From: Diplonema papillatum
Taxonomy: Eukaryota > Euglenozoa > Diplonemea > Diplonemida > Diplonemidae
Assembly: GCA_030068145.1 (NCBI GenBank)
Contig: JAPJBO010000078.1
Span: 124,001 to 188,000, forward strand
Reading direction: 5' to 3'
DNA length: 64,000 bases
Part shown: positions 30,001 through 39,226 of the stretch, piece after piece
Layout of the letters: every line of letters begins with the position of its first letter
Numbering within the stretch: the first letter of the stretch is position 1
The notes under the pieces: generated by a model
Told to the model about the DNA's origin: nothing
Seen by the model: the letters and a program-made list of their open reading frames with translations, nothing else
Database searches by the model: none
Translations under genes and position numbers: made by a program

Positions 30001-32836
30001 TAAAAAGACGTAGGCAGCGTGTTTTCGTGGTTGATCAGAATTCCTTACCTGAATACACACAGGGTAAATACAAGTGGGAAAACGATCAACCGGCACGCAC
30101 GAACAAAACGAAGCGCCTGTCTTTTTTGGCGTTTATTGTGGTTTAGAGGTTCGGTGGTTTAGGGTCTCCGGTTGACCATTGAGGCTGGGAGGCGGGTAGT
30201 ATGGGGGGGTTTTCTAAGTACACCCTCGAGCGTGTAGATTGGGCAAGAACGAGCGGGAAGAGAATAGGCTCAGTGATTGTTTGTGGGTGGCGGGGGGGGA
30301 CTGGGGCTTGCTGGTGACTGAGCAAGATCGTTCGGTTAATCGCCTCCCGGACGTTCTTTTTCGAGCGTCACAGGTGCACAGTATCACTGCAGTGTCGTCG
30401 CGACGTCACTGCAGTGTGACCATACACACTGGAAGGGCATACTTTTCTAAGTCGCCCATGGTCGAGTGGGACGAGCCTATCTTTGCCGAAACTTCAGTGA
30501 GCTCTCGCTCCAGCTTCGCGTCGACGGCGTCGAGGCGGCTGTCGGTTTCTTCGCGCATTTCGAGCTCGGCTTGCTTCACTTGACGAGCGACCAATTCGAC
30601 TTCCTGCGCCATCTTCTTCTCAAGCGTCGGCATTGCCTGCACGAGGGAGGTGCGGTTTTGGTGAATGTTGAGGTGGCAACTTTTGAGAAGGCCTTTTTGG
30701 ACCGGCTTCTTTGTTCCCGCGGGTTCAGCCTCCAGCTCCAAGTTGGCAGGCGTTTGAAATAAGCAGATGCTGTACAGTGTTCTGACCACTACTGTGCTGG
30801 GTCTCGTGTTACTGGCTCCCTGCTGCAGAGAAAACAATCCTGGACGTAACTGAAAGGAGATCGTATATCTCGTCATGATTGCCAAACAAGAAAGTGAGAG
30901 TCTCCTGAGCTGTAAGGGGACAGCAAGAGCGCGCGGCGGGACAAACCTGTTCGAATGCAGTAAGCTTGGCGACAATGTCGTCTGTGACGCTCTGCTCTGT
31001 ATTGATCGCGTTCGTGATGTCTGTGACGGAGCTATGGGCGCGGTGCAGGGCCGTCTCCATTTCATCTACCTTCGCTTCAAGCTCTTGCACCCTGCCTCCC
31101 ATGGCCTCTTCGCCATGCTTGAAACGGTTCGAAAGCCCGTTCAGGCTCGTCTCGGCCGTGCCTTCGACCGACAGGATCTTGTTGGTCATCGAGGCCACGT
31201 CCGCTTTCACGGAGTGGACGAGCTCCTGGTTCGCGGCGTAGATGTTGTTGTCGATTTCTTCCTTGAGCATGTCGAGGGCTTGTTCGAGCTGGCCGGTGAC
31301 GGCGGTGCCGATGGCGGCGCACACGTCGCGTGCCCTGCCGCTGGTGTTCGAGGGCCCGTGGAGGAACGCCTTGCGGAGGTCGTCGAGGGTCGAGTCCTGC
31401 GCGATCTGCGCGGTGCTGTTGACCAGGTTCTCGGTCTCGATGCGCATCGACTCCAACGCCTGCTCGAGCTGGCCGGTGACGGCGCTTCCGATGGCCCCGC
31501 ATACGTCGCGGGCCACCATTGACGCGGTCGACGCCGCGTGCGGCGAGAAAGCCCGACGCAAATCGTCGAGCGCCGCCTCGTTGCACTGCTGCACGGCTTG
31601 CTCGATCTGCCCCGAGAGGCTGAACCCTGCGTGTTTGTATTGTGTCTAACAAATGCAAATTGTCAAGAACAAACCCCGATCGATGGCAGCCATACCAATC
31701 CTCACTCCCGTTAGATGAAAACAAAACAGGTTTGAAGGAAGTGCGCGCACAAACATACTAACTGGTGTGTTCGAAACGTTGGTGTTTCAAAGCTCCTTTA
31801 AATGATATGTGCCGGTTAGGTCGTTCGTGCTTTTACGTTGTTCACTTTTATCACTTTTCGATGCACATGCGTGTAGGACAAAGCGAATCCCTTCGCGTTT
31901 GAGTATCTCCGCTTGAAGCGACACTGTAAGCGGACATCTGCGAGAGAACTTGCATTGGGATGGGTGGGCTACAAAGAACGGCGAAGTGGTGAGACAAGTT
32001 TCAGTTGTAAAAAAGAGAGGGGTTGGACGAGCTAGAGTGCAGAGGCCATCTCTCCGGGGAGTTTCCGGTCTCTTCGTGTCGCTTTCACAAAGAAAATGCA
32101 CACCGATGGCTGCGCAGACGTCTCGGGCTTTCGACGTTGGCGGGTTCGATGGGTGGGGCGCCAACGCCTTCTTCAGCTCTTCGAGCGTGTTCTCGACCGT
32201 CTCCGCCATGCCCCGCTCGATCGCCTCCGACAGGGCGATGATCTGCTGCTCGGACCGGCTGCGGTCGTTGCGCGCTGTTTCCTTCACGTGCTTGATCTGC
32301 GCCTCGACGCCGTCCATGAACTCTTTCGACTGCTCGAAGAACAGGTCCAGATTCGCCTGTGCCGTCGCTAGTGAGCCCGGCTGTCCGGCGAACCCAGCAG
32401 GCGACTGTCTGGCGGGGCTGGTCAATCGGTCGTGGTGTTGGGCCATGCGAGACGTGATGCCGCTCGCTTCTAGGTCTGCGAGCCGTTGCGATAGATTCGA
32501 GACTTCCCGGCGGAGGGTGATGACTTCGGAGTCGGATGCGGAGCCGTCGTGGAGGGGCGCCAAGGCGCCGGGGGGGATCTGGCCTTGGACCTGCGCTTGG
32601 AGCCTGCCGAGCACGAGTTCGCAGCTGTCGACCTTCGTGATGAGCTGCGCGATCTGCGACGCCGCCGCCTTCTGCCGCTGCTGCGACGCGGACTCCACGG
32701 CGGAGAGGCCGCTGATGCGGTCCTTCCGCTCCTGCGTGATCGACACGCGCACGTCCGCCAGAGACTCGGTCAGCTGCTGCAGAAGCCCGTCGGCGAGGAT
32801 CGGCTTCATGCGCTGCTGCTGGGGCGACATCGGCAT
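21093..32836 (-). CDS. Large coiled-coil protein, 13 exons, about 2019 aa
   Basis: Reconstructed from GT-AG sites with phase kept at all twelve junctions. Exons in transcript order: 32836-32104, 31626-30947, 30636-30443, 29860-29359, 28946-28887, 28727-28569 (start could be 28709), 28350-28288, 27550-27482, 26932-26870, 26697-26635, 26291-25124, 24105-22542, 21834-21093. The sum is 6060 nt. Residues 1-250 are Gln/Glu/Arg-rich coiled coil. About 225-345 holds three ARDVCxAIG repeats. Roughly 700-930 are 21-residue heptad modules. About 930-1340 is further coiled coil. The C-terminal 650 residues are Ser/Pro/Arg-rich with many SP sites and four [KR][KR]xLxxR[LI]xE motifs, ending with the stop after VTESLLE. 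Likely a cytoskeletal or scaffold protein; no named family recognised. A further 5' exon or a trans-splice site is possible (CTCAAG precedes the ATG). Confidence 0.85.
22068..22165 (+). repeat. Dispersed repeat, partner at 50876-50975
   Basis: TGACCTCCTGGGCTAGCCT, TTCTCTCA, GGCTATCTCAGGGG and TTACCCC recur in order at 50876-50975 with substitutions. Lies in intron 12 of the coiled-coil gene. Confidence 0.65.
22350..22523 (+). repeat. Inverted-repeat arm in intron 12 of the coiled-coil gene
   Basis: About 165 bp nearly identical (five or so differences) to the reverse complement of 29951-30116. Contains GTGCCGGTTGATCGTTTTCC, ACTTGTATTTACCC, TTCAGGTAAGGAATTCTGAT and ACAAGATTGTTAGTACTAAA. The partner arm sits in intron 3 of the same gene. 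Confidence 0.9.
24240..24400 (+). repeat. Strand-biased GTCTCCG element, form B, in intron 11
   Basis: GTTAAACTTCGCTTGAAATT, GGGTTCGGGTCTCCGTGTGACC and TTAAATGGGTTCTCTCAGAG, followed by the tail TTATGGCTAGCCATGTCC, TACTGTTTTGTGACCGACGCC. Same long version as at 14973 and 53742; antisense to the host gene. Confidence 0.8.
24437..24655 (-). pseudogene. Pseudo-exon: decayed copy of the start of exon 12 within intron 11
   Basis: Matches exon 12 from its 5' splice junction (CCCCCACGACAG before ATCTCACC) through the LEDLEAKLDT region. It lacks the ATELERELRQLKAAK-coding part and carries small deletions that shift the frame. The duplicated acceptor with its C-rich tract is kept, so it could compete with the true acceptor at 24106. 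Orientation is the same as the parent exon, and it lies about 330 bp upstream of it in the transcript. Confidence 0.9.
24664..24800 (+). repeat. Dispersed GCAAGAACGTGCTT repeat
   Basis: GCAAGAACGTGCTT, TATGTGCTCAACACCGC, GGTCCCGTCTG, GCCGTGTTTCGGTCCTTTAA and GCGGACCATCATCAGCGCGG. Closest partner at 53232-53365, more distant ones at 49151-49290 and 61790-61930, all plus strand. Falls in intron 11. Confidence 0.75.
25076..25103 (+). repeat. G28 homopolymer in intron 11
   Basis: About 28 uninterrupted G on the plus strand. In the transcript it is a C-tract starting about 20 nt after the 5' splice site of intron 11 (exon end 25124). Preceded by a dispersed repeat piece at 25003-25048 (CTTAGTTTCGTGTTCAGGCG) shared with 46738-46785 and 61678-61730. 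Confidence 0.9.
26635..28946 (-). other. Cluster of 60-69 nt phase-0 exons coding heptad modules
   Basis: Exons 5 and 7-10 of the coiled-coil gene: 28946-28887 (60 nt), 28350-28288 (63), 27550-27482 (69), 26932-26870 (63), 26697-26635 (63). All start and end at codon boundaries. The products follow one pattern, hydrophobic-xx-K/R-I/V-x-D/E-L/V-E: IDEKIEDVEK, LGTKIADLEN, INDRIEELNT, VTEKVADLEN, and the start of exon 11, CENRITDLEQ. Exon 6 (159 nt) is also symmetrical. Confidence 0.85.
27573..27630 (+). repeat. Strand-biased GTCTCCG element, form B, in intron 7
   Basis: TTTAGAGCGAAAGTTCGCTT, GAGGATCCG, AAAGTCTCACCTGACCATCG. Contains the perfect inverted repeat AGCGAA-AG-TTCGCT. Confidence 0.75.
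28976..29180 (+). repeat. Dispersed repeat, partner at 473-680
   Basis: Second copy of the element described at 473-680; lies in intron 4 of the coiled-coil gene, antisense to it. Confidence 0.7.
29951..30116 (-). repeat. Inverted-repeat arm in intron 3 of the coiled-coil gene
   Basis: Reverse-complement partner of 22350-22523, starting TTTTTAGTACTAACAATCTT and ending GAACAAAACGAAGCGC. Directly followed by a form A strand-biased element at 30130-30185. Confidence 0.9.
30130..30185 (+). repeat. Strand-biased GTCTCCG element, form A, in intron 3
   Basis: GCGTTTATTGTGGTTTAGAG, GTTCGGTGGTTTAGGGTCTCC and GGTTGACCATTGAGGC. Near-identical to 12208-12262. Confidence 0.8.
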
Positions 32837-33959
32837 CTTGAGACGACGGGAAGGAGAGGGTGAAAAGTCCCCAGCACACCTTCCCCGCTCCCCAGGATCG
32901 ACCCAGGGTCCTGACGGTATTTTATTTTATTTCTCCTTACCCAAGGGACCAAAGGTCAAGGCGTGGCGCACCTTGGGCTTGCGCTGAGAGTGCTGCCTTC
33001 GACTCAAGCTGTGGTTGACCGTCACGTTTCTGGACCCGGTGCAGCTTTTTCCTTTCTTGTCTTTTCTGCATCAAAAGAGCACCTTTCCCACCTAGCCCGA
33101 GACGGTATTTATCGGATCGTCGCATTTGCACACAGCTCTCCTCTCGCACTGCACACAAGCCGCCGGCTGCGAGCGCAAAGGACGAGTGCGTGGCCAGGCT
33201 GGTGATGCAGCTCCACGCCCGGCGCTCTCCGCCATTCCTCAGAGGGTTTAAACGAGGGAACCAAGATGCCCATCTTCCGGGGAAACTCCTTCATGCGCCC
33301 CTTGGCTTTGCCGACGCAGCTAGTATGTCGGCACACAATCTATTACGTGGAGCAAGGTGTGTAATCATGGGGAGGTCCGATGTGCCCTTCACTGACGACT
33401 GTTCGTTTCGGTGAACAGTTCGGAGGCATCGGACACATCGGACTGGCCGCGAGTCTGTCGAAATTGGCAGGCGGATCATGCAGGCTCGAGGGCTGAGGTT
33501 TTCTGAGGACCCTCCTGTTATAACGCAATGGGGGTGAGAGCCTCTGGGCGACAGAACAATGTAGGTAAGGGAAGTCGGCAAACTGGATCCGTAACTTCGG
33601 GAAAAGGATTGGCTCTGAGGACGCATGCGGGATCGTCAGTGCGGGTTTAGGTCCTGCCAGACAAGACCCGGTGACTAACCGAACACGTATCGAACGGACG
33701 GATGCGAGCAATGCATACTTCAGAACATGCCCTTCGCGCTCTTCGACAACCAAGGGTGGGTGTGGAGAGGCCCTGGGACTTGGAGGCCAAGGCGTGACTA
33801 TTTCCACACTCCTTGACGTATTTTGATGTGTTCTGGGCTCAGATTGAAGATGCTGTGAGTGGCTACCCGCGGCTCCTGATTTCTTCCAGGCCTTCTTGCA
33901 TGTTGTGCCCGCATGTTCGTTGCAAAGCGCGTAGCGAAAACTCTGAAAGATGCAGGTCA
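32837..33959. other. Non-coding interval
   Basis: Upstream of the coiled-coil gene. Holds a dispersed repeat at 32958-33075 (AAGGCGTGGCGCACCTTG, GACTCAAGCTGTGGTTGACC, TCACGTTTCTGGACC) that recurs in longer form at 55535-55705. The minus-strand frame over 33343-34107 is open but reads through repeat and duplicated sequence and is not called. Confidence 0.5.
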
Positions 33960-34247
33960 GCAGCCAGGTTTGCTTACGCACACAGAGCACAGGACAGCGC
34001 CCAGCAGGTTTACAGAGGCTACGCGAGCAGTCGTACTCGGCAACGGAGTGGCCGGCGTGAATGTCAGGATCTCCATCAGCTCGCCGCAGAGCGGCACTCG
34101 GGCCCAATCACGATGACCAGCGGTGCGGCGGAATCCGGCCCGCCGGCGGCGCGGAGGTCGCGGACAAAGGCCAGCACGTCGCGGTAGACGAGGTCGGCAC
34201 TCCTGCGGACAATCGGGTTCGTCGCTTTCGAGTCAGCAACCAGGTTT
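33960..34247 (-). pseudogene. Glutaredoxin-like exon copy E (most decayed)
   Basis: Matches the 3' exon part of the HAD-glutaredoxin gene with its C-terminal coding half deleted: after CTACGCG the sequence jumps to the AEYDCS-coding block (GAGCAGTCGTACTCGGC). The CxxC-coding segment is damaged. The upstream junction with the acceptor-like CCTGCGGACAATCGGGTTCG is recognisable. Confidence 0.8.
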
Positions 34248-34680
34248 GCTGATGCACACGACGAGCGCTGAAGAGGCTACGCGTTCGCCAACACCGCTGC
34301 AGCTGAGATTCTCCCGTGGCGATCTCCTTGTAAGGCCCGTCCTTCTGCTGGCAGTACAGCAACGGCACCCGGTTTCGATCAGCCTCCTTGAACGGCAACG
34401 CGGAAGGAACGTCCGCTTGTGAGCAGTCGTACTCAGCGACGGGGTGCCCGGCGTGGTTGTCAGCGATCAGCTCGTCGCAAAGCGGGCACTCGACCCGGTC
34501 ACAACGGCGCGGCGGCGGCCGCCGCGGAATCCGGCCCACCGGCGGTGAGGAGATCGCGGACGAAGGCCAGCACGTCGGGGTAGACGAGGTCGGGAAGGCA
34601 CTCCTGCGGAATCAGGTTCGTCGGTTTGAAGCTGCATGCCGTTAGCAGCCAGGTTTAAACAACGAGCTCAGACAGCGCCC
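34248..34680 (-). pseudogene. Glutaredoxin-like exon copy D
   Basis: Keeps ECPLCDEL and the PLLYCQQKDG region, but the segment coding MEI before LADNHAGHP is lost and the C-terminal HGRITAAAVK part is frameshifted. Upstream of the domain the block coding ECLPDLVYPDVLAFVRDLL is present with its CCGCAG acceptor-like start. Confidence 0.85.
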
Positions 34681-35092
34681 AGCAGGTTTGAAGAGAGAGA
34701 CTACGCGTACTTCGCCACTTTCCATTACACCGCCGCTGCGGTGATTCTCCCGTGGGCGATCTCCTTGTAAGACCCGTCCTTCTGATGGCAGTACAGCAAC
34801 GGCACCCGGTTTCGATCAGCCTCCGTGAACGGCAGAGCGGAAGGAACGGCCGCCTGCGAGCTGTCGTACTCGGAGACGGGGTGTCCGGCGTGGTTGTCAG
34901 CGAGGATCTCCATCAGCTCGTCGCAGAGTGACTCGGACCCGGTCACAACGGCCAGCGGAGCGGCGGAATCCGGGCCGCCGGCAAGGAGGTCGCCGACAAA
35001 GGCCAGGACGTCGGGGTTGACAAGGTCGGGAAGGCACTCCTGCGGAATCGGGTTCGTCGGTTGCAAGATGCATGCAGTCAGCAGCCAGGTTT
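34681..35092 (-). pseudogene. Glutaredoxin-like exon copy C
   Basis: Open from the acceptor-like CCGCAG through HGRITAAAV, where a stop replaces the Lys codon. A 3-nt loss turns the redox site ECPLC into ESLC, removing the first Cys. The rest is over 90 percent like the parent by eye. If spliced it would give a redox-dead version of the domain. Confidence 0.85.
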
Positions 35093-35505
35093 GCTGAGTG
35101 CACACAACGAGCGTGAAGAGGCTACGCGTACTTCGCCAATTTCCATTTCACCGCCGCTGCGGTGATTCTCCCGTGGGCAATCTCCTTGTAAGACCCGTCC
35201 TTCTGCTGGCAGTACAGCAACGGCACCCGGTTTCGATCAGCCTCCGTGAACGGCAAAGCGGAAGGAACGGCCGCCTGCGAGCAGTCGTACTCGGAGACGG
35301 GGTGTCCGGCGTGGTTGTCAGCGAGGATCTCCATCAGCTCGTCGCAGAGTGGGCACTCGGACCCGGTCACGACGCGGCGGAATCCGGGCCGCCGGCAAGG
35401 AGGTCGCGGACAAAGGCCAGGACGTCGGGTTGACAAGGTCGGGAAGGCACTCCTGCGGAATCGGGTTCGTCGGTTTCAAGATGCATGCAGTCAGCAGCCA
35501 GGTTT
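35093..35505 (-). pseudogene. Glutaredoxin-like exon copy B
   Basis: Nearest copy to the parent exon. CPLC motif and the whole domain to the KYA stop are intact, but a 1-nt deletion in the linker (GGGTTGAC for GGGGTAGAC) puts the ECLPDLV part and the domain in different frames. The unit also repeats the flank TTTGCTGAGTGCACACAACGA. Unit spacing from the parent is 412 bp. Confidence 0.85.
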
Positions 35506-35534
35506 GCTGAGTGCACACAACGAGCGTGAAGAGG

Positions 35535-36821
35535 CTACGCGTACTTCGCCAATTTCCATTTTACCGCCGCTGCGGTGATTCTCCCGTGGGCGATCTCCTT
35601 GTAAGACCCGTCCTTCTGCTGGCAGTACAGCAACGGCACCCGGTTTCGATCAGCCTCCGTGAACGGCAAAGCGGAAGGAACGGCCGCCTGCGAGCAATCG
35701 TACTCGGCGACGGGGTGCCCGGCGTGGTTGTCAGCGAGGATCTCCATCAGCTCGTCGCAGAGCGGGCACTCGGACCCGGTCACGACGGCCAACTGAGCGG
35801 CGGCGGCCGCCGCGGAATCCGGCCCACCGGCGGCGAGAAGGTCACGGACAAAGGCCAGCACGTCGGGGTAGACAAGGTCGGGAAGGCACTCCTGCGGGGC
35901 GCGGCCCGGGACAGGCTCCTCGGCCGCGATGCCGGAGAGGACGAGCACGGACGCGAACGGGGGCCCCGCCCTGTTCGCGCCGGCCACATCGGACCAAATG
36001 TTGTCCCCGACGCAGTACACCTCGGTCAGCTCTCGCGCGGCGCACCGGGCGAGCCGCGCGAGTTTTTCGATGAGGTACGCGTACTGGCCTTGGTGGGGCT
36101 TCCCGTAGTGGACCACGTCCAGCTTTTTCGCCGGCGACTCGCTGAACAGCGCCTGGTGGACGCCCTGCAAAGCGGCGAGCAGCGAGCCCCCCGCGAGGCG
36201 GGGGTGGTGGTACTGGCCGGAGTACGTGACGTCCGAGTTGAACCAGTACAGCGGGATCTGCTGGGCGGGCTGGTTCGACGCGTTCGTGCCCGGGTGCGTG
36301 TGGAGGGCGTCTAAAATGATCTGGATCTCGCTGTACCAGTCGTCCGGCTCCCCGAAGACCGCTACCGCTTTGTAGGGCACATCCGGGTCCGGGTCCGCGA
36401 TCGCGCTGGGCCGCGGCGGCCGGTTCGTTTTCGAACGGAGGGGCACTTGCGTGGGGTTATGGGCGATGTGGTCTTCCGACCAGACGGCATCCGTGAAGCC
36501 GTAAGCCTTCAACGCGTCTACCCCGCTTTGGCGGGCGGAGAGGAGGATGCGCTCGTGTTTCAAGTGGTCGAATTCGCGCATCGGCGTGTGCGAGACGACC
36601 ACGCGTGCCGGGTCTATCTCGAAGCCCACGATGCCCGAAACAGTCGCGGCCTTGCGCTCCTCGGGCCCGCTGCCGTTGGTCAGCAGCATCCAAGGCACTC
36701 CGGCCAAGTCCAGCTGCTGCAGCGCCGCCTTCGCGCCGGCGATCGCCTTCGGGCCCCGGATGATGACCCCGTCGATGTCCAGCACCACGGCTCTCCGCAG
36801 CAGCGCGGGACACCGCCGCAT
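35535..36821 (-). CDS. CECR5-like HAD phosphatase fused to a glutaredoxin-like domain, 428 aa
   Basis: HAD superfamily class IIA hydrolase, closest to the CECR5/HDHD5 (yeast YKR070W) group, which is often mitochondrial. Motif I is LDIDGV (14-19, Asp15 and Asp17), motif II LLTNGSG (46-52), the Lys motif HYGKPHQG (238-245) and motif IV VGDNIWSDVAGANRAG (271-286). The HAD part ends near 335. After an Ala-rich linker a thioredoxin-fold, glutaredoxin/DUF836-like segment follows: VVTGSECPLCDEL (346-358, Cys352 and Cys355), AEYDCS and RVPLLYC (394-400, cis-Pro type VP). The start at 36821 (MRRCPALL) follows CACCAGA; an upstream in-frame ATG at 36896 lies in a tandem duplication and reads as non-coding. 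Single exon as drawn. Four decayed copies of its 3' part follow. Redox control of the phosphatase is inference. Confidence 0.88.
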   Translation of the reverse strand: MRRCPALLRRAVVLDIDGVIIRGPKAIAGAKAALQQLDLAGVPWMLLTNGSGPEERKAATVSGIVGFEIDPARVVVSHTPMREFDHLKHERILLSARQSGVDALKAYGFTDAVWSEDHIAHNPTQVPLRSKTNRPPRPSAIADPDPDVPYKAVAVFGEPDDWYSEIQIILDALHTHPGTNASNQPAQQIPLYWFNSDVTYSGQYHHPRLAGGSLLAALQGVHQALFSESPAKKLDVVHYGKPHQGQYAYLIEKLARLARCAARELTEVYCVGDNIWSDVAGANRAGPPFASVLVLSGIAAEEPVPGRAPQECLPDLVYPDVLAFVRDLLAAGGPDSAAAAAAQLAVVTGSECPLCDELMEILADNHAGHPVAEYDCSQAAVPSALPFTEADRNRVPLLYCQQKDGSYKEIAHGRITAAAVKWKLAKYA

Positions 36822-36848
36822 TCTGGTGACGCCTCCGCCCCCTCCTTG

Positions 36849-37031
36849 CCGATTACACCCCACCCGGTTCACCCTTTTCACGAACGGCCTTTTCACGAAA
36901 GGTACTCAATGATGGATGAAGGATGCCCAAAGCTCCCTTGCCGAATACACCCCACCCGGATCACCCTTTCACGAACGGCCTTTTCACGAACAGGACTCAA
37001 TGATGGATGAAGGATGCCCAAAGCTCCCTTG
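36849..37031. repeat. Tandem duplication of about 92 bp upstream of the HAD gene
   Basis: Two units (36849-36940 and 36941-37031), each with ACACCCCACCCGG, CACGAACGGCCTTTTCACGA and CTCAATGATGGATGAAGGAT. It lies just upstream of the HAD-glutaredoxin start, so it falls in the presumed 5' region. Confidence 0.9.
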
Positions 37032-39226
37032 CCCCGGACTCTCCCTCTCCCACAAAAGAAAAAGCACCCCCCGCCCTCTGACTGAGGACAGGTGTCGTCA
37101 GCGAGCGTCGCGGAGGAGGCCGAAGTTGGGGGTTGTCCATTTCGACATCAGGCACTCACGGAAACCTTAAGGATGTCCAAACCACCCCCTTAATATATGT
37201 CGCCCGGCCGTAAAGGGTTAAGAGTGATAGTTTGAACAGCCGCTCTAAGTCGCTCCGGACTTTTAAGGTCTTCCGTGTGACGTTCGTTCACTTCTTGCGT
37301 GTTCCAGTTGTCTTTCTTCAGCGTTTCCAACGGCGGATGCGCTCATCAGAAGACCGCATGATCCTCGAACCGAATACGAAGCTCTCATACAGAAGAGATG
37401 AACTTGTGCCCCAGGACCCCGCGTCGAGTGTGCGCAATACCACTTCATGTGTCGTTCGTTCGTAAGAGAGGGGAGGAAAAACAACTACCCTCCGCGGAAA
37501 GCCGCCAGTGGGCCGTCTGATCTGCTGGGCAAGTGAAAGGGGAGCGTTTCTATTTGGGCGAGGTGATGGGTGGAGACTCAGGATAGGCACCGAAGCCTCG
37601 CAGCGAGCAGCACGTGCAAGAAAGATGCCACTCCGCTTTTCCTAACGGCCGCATTCCAGAGGAGCGTTTTTCTGGAAGGCTGTTGCAACGTATGCACAAA
37701 TTTCACAACGTGTACCGGTGGGGAGAGTGATCGGCCATCCCAGCTTGACTGTTCCATCTGGAGGAATCAAGTGTGTGGGTGTGCACGTGTAGGTGTATGT
37801 AGTCCATGGCTTCGAGTGGACAACGTCTGAAGCGAAGGAAAGTCCTCTTGCCGTTTTCAGCCGGCGGGATCCTTCAGGTGACTGATAAAAGCGTGTTCCG
37901 GCTACCTGCTTCCGGGATTCGGCTCACGAGTTTCGTTTTCATCTTGCGGCGCTAGCTGCACTGGGGGGGTTTCGGCCCCGTCGCAACAGCGGATTGCCTT
38001 CGCACAGGCGGCAACAAAGAAATACCACGACTCGTGTTCATCTCACCCGTGGAGCATTGGCGGACTGGAAGCGGGGTACTCTGTCCGATTGGAAGCCTTT
38101 ATACTTCGATGGCCATGCCAGCCTATCCGGCAGCTGCACCATTCTCGCAAGTGTGATGGGCCTTTCTCCGGAGGGGCTCATGCACTTCAAATTCGACTTC
38201 TATGCACCACTCTCGCAATCGAGTACGTAGTGCCAGCGGGGCACGGTGACGTGACTGGCAGCAACACGTTGCGTTTAACGCTGTAACTAAGTTGCGTGTC
38301 TCACGTTACCGGCGTCGCGCCTTCTTTTGGGGGTTCGGCGGAACTGTCGGAGGACATGGACTGTCGGTCACTCAACGGCACCTTCTGTTCAGAGCTGGAT
38401 CCCAAGCTGGTACAGCTGCGATCACGTCGTCGCACCTTCTTGCTTCGGATCCGGAGGAGTCAGGTCTGAGGGCAGCTGCACTGTCGGCTGGGTGTACTCG
38501 AAAAAGTAGTTGTCGAAGCTGACACCTGCCAACGCTTTTGGTCGGGCTGCGTACAGTTGCGCTCGCGTTGGAAGGAACAGATTCGATGCGTTGGATAGAG
38601 GGTTCGGGGCGTCCTGTGAGAGATATGGGGTTGGTTGGCACACCGCAACACTGGTCGGTCTGTCCCGCATCCAGATCGTAGGAATTGTAAATTGGGAAGT
38701 GTTCAGAATGAGTGCTGCGACACCGTGTCGTTCTTTTGTACACACTACGGGCAGTGTGCGCGCGATCCGCCGGCTTGTCGGCTGATTAAACTTCGAGCCC
38801 TTTTTAACCGGCAGACTCGCACAAAATCAGCCGATTTGCAACAGAGTGCTTTGCCCACGGAGCGGAATCAGCTTGACGCACCGGCAAGATGTTGTCGTAA
38901 ACCCCTTCTGATCGGCGGACCTTCCAAAAATCAGCCGGCTGATTATCAGTCGGAAGATTTTTTTTCCGGCTGAAATCAGCCGCTTTTTTCCTTAGCGCGA
39001 AAACTGACTACGGGTCCTTCTGAACCATCGCGCAGCGAGCATGGCTGGAAAAAAATCATGCTTTGCAGGAATTACAGCCGACGCTGAAGCAACCTCCAAG
39101 TCTTCGATCGGACGAACACGATGGGCGGACTGTGGTGCTGAACATCCTGAGGTTGAACGTCGGAGTCGCTTAAATGAGGTTCGCATATTCCCTCACCGCG
39201 CCAGTGCCGGCATCAGTGTGACACAC
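37032..39226. other. Non-coding or unresolved interval
   Basis: No gene firmly supported. A weak copy of the strand-biased element is at about 37228-37282. On the minus strand two overlapping frames (38372-38743 and 38422-38745) are unusually open and could hold a further exon of the MYND gene, but no clear acceptor is seen. Short CAGCCG/CGGCTGA-type motifs cluster at 38770-38990. Confidence 0.4.

Noticed and set aside
33343-34107. 254-residue minus-strand frame
   Set aside because: It crosses a decayed glutaredoxin exon copy and non-coding sequence in a different frame; no domain.
36822-36896. Upstream start for the HAD gene at 36896
   Set aside because: This ATG lies in a 92-bp tandem duplication and adds a low-complexity segment not expected in the family.
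38372-38745. Overlapping minus frames of 107 and 123 residues as an exon of the MYND gene
   Set aside because: Two frames are equally open, no convincing acceptor or phase match was found; left unresolved.
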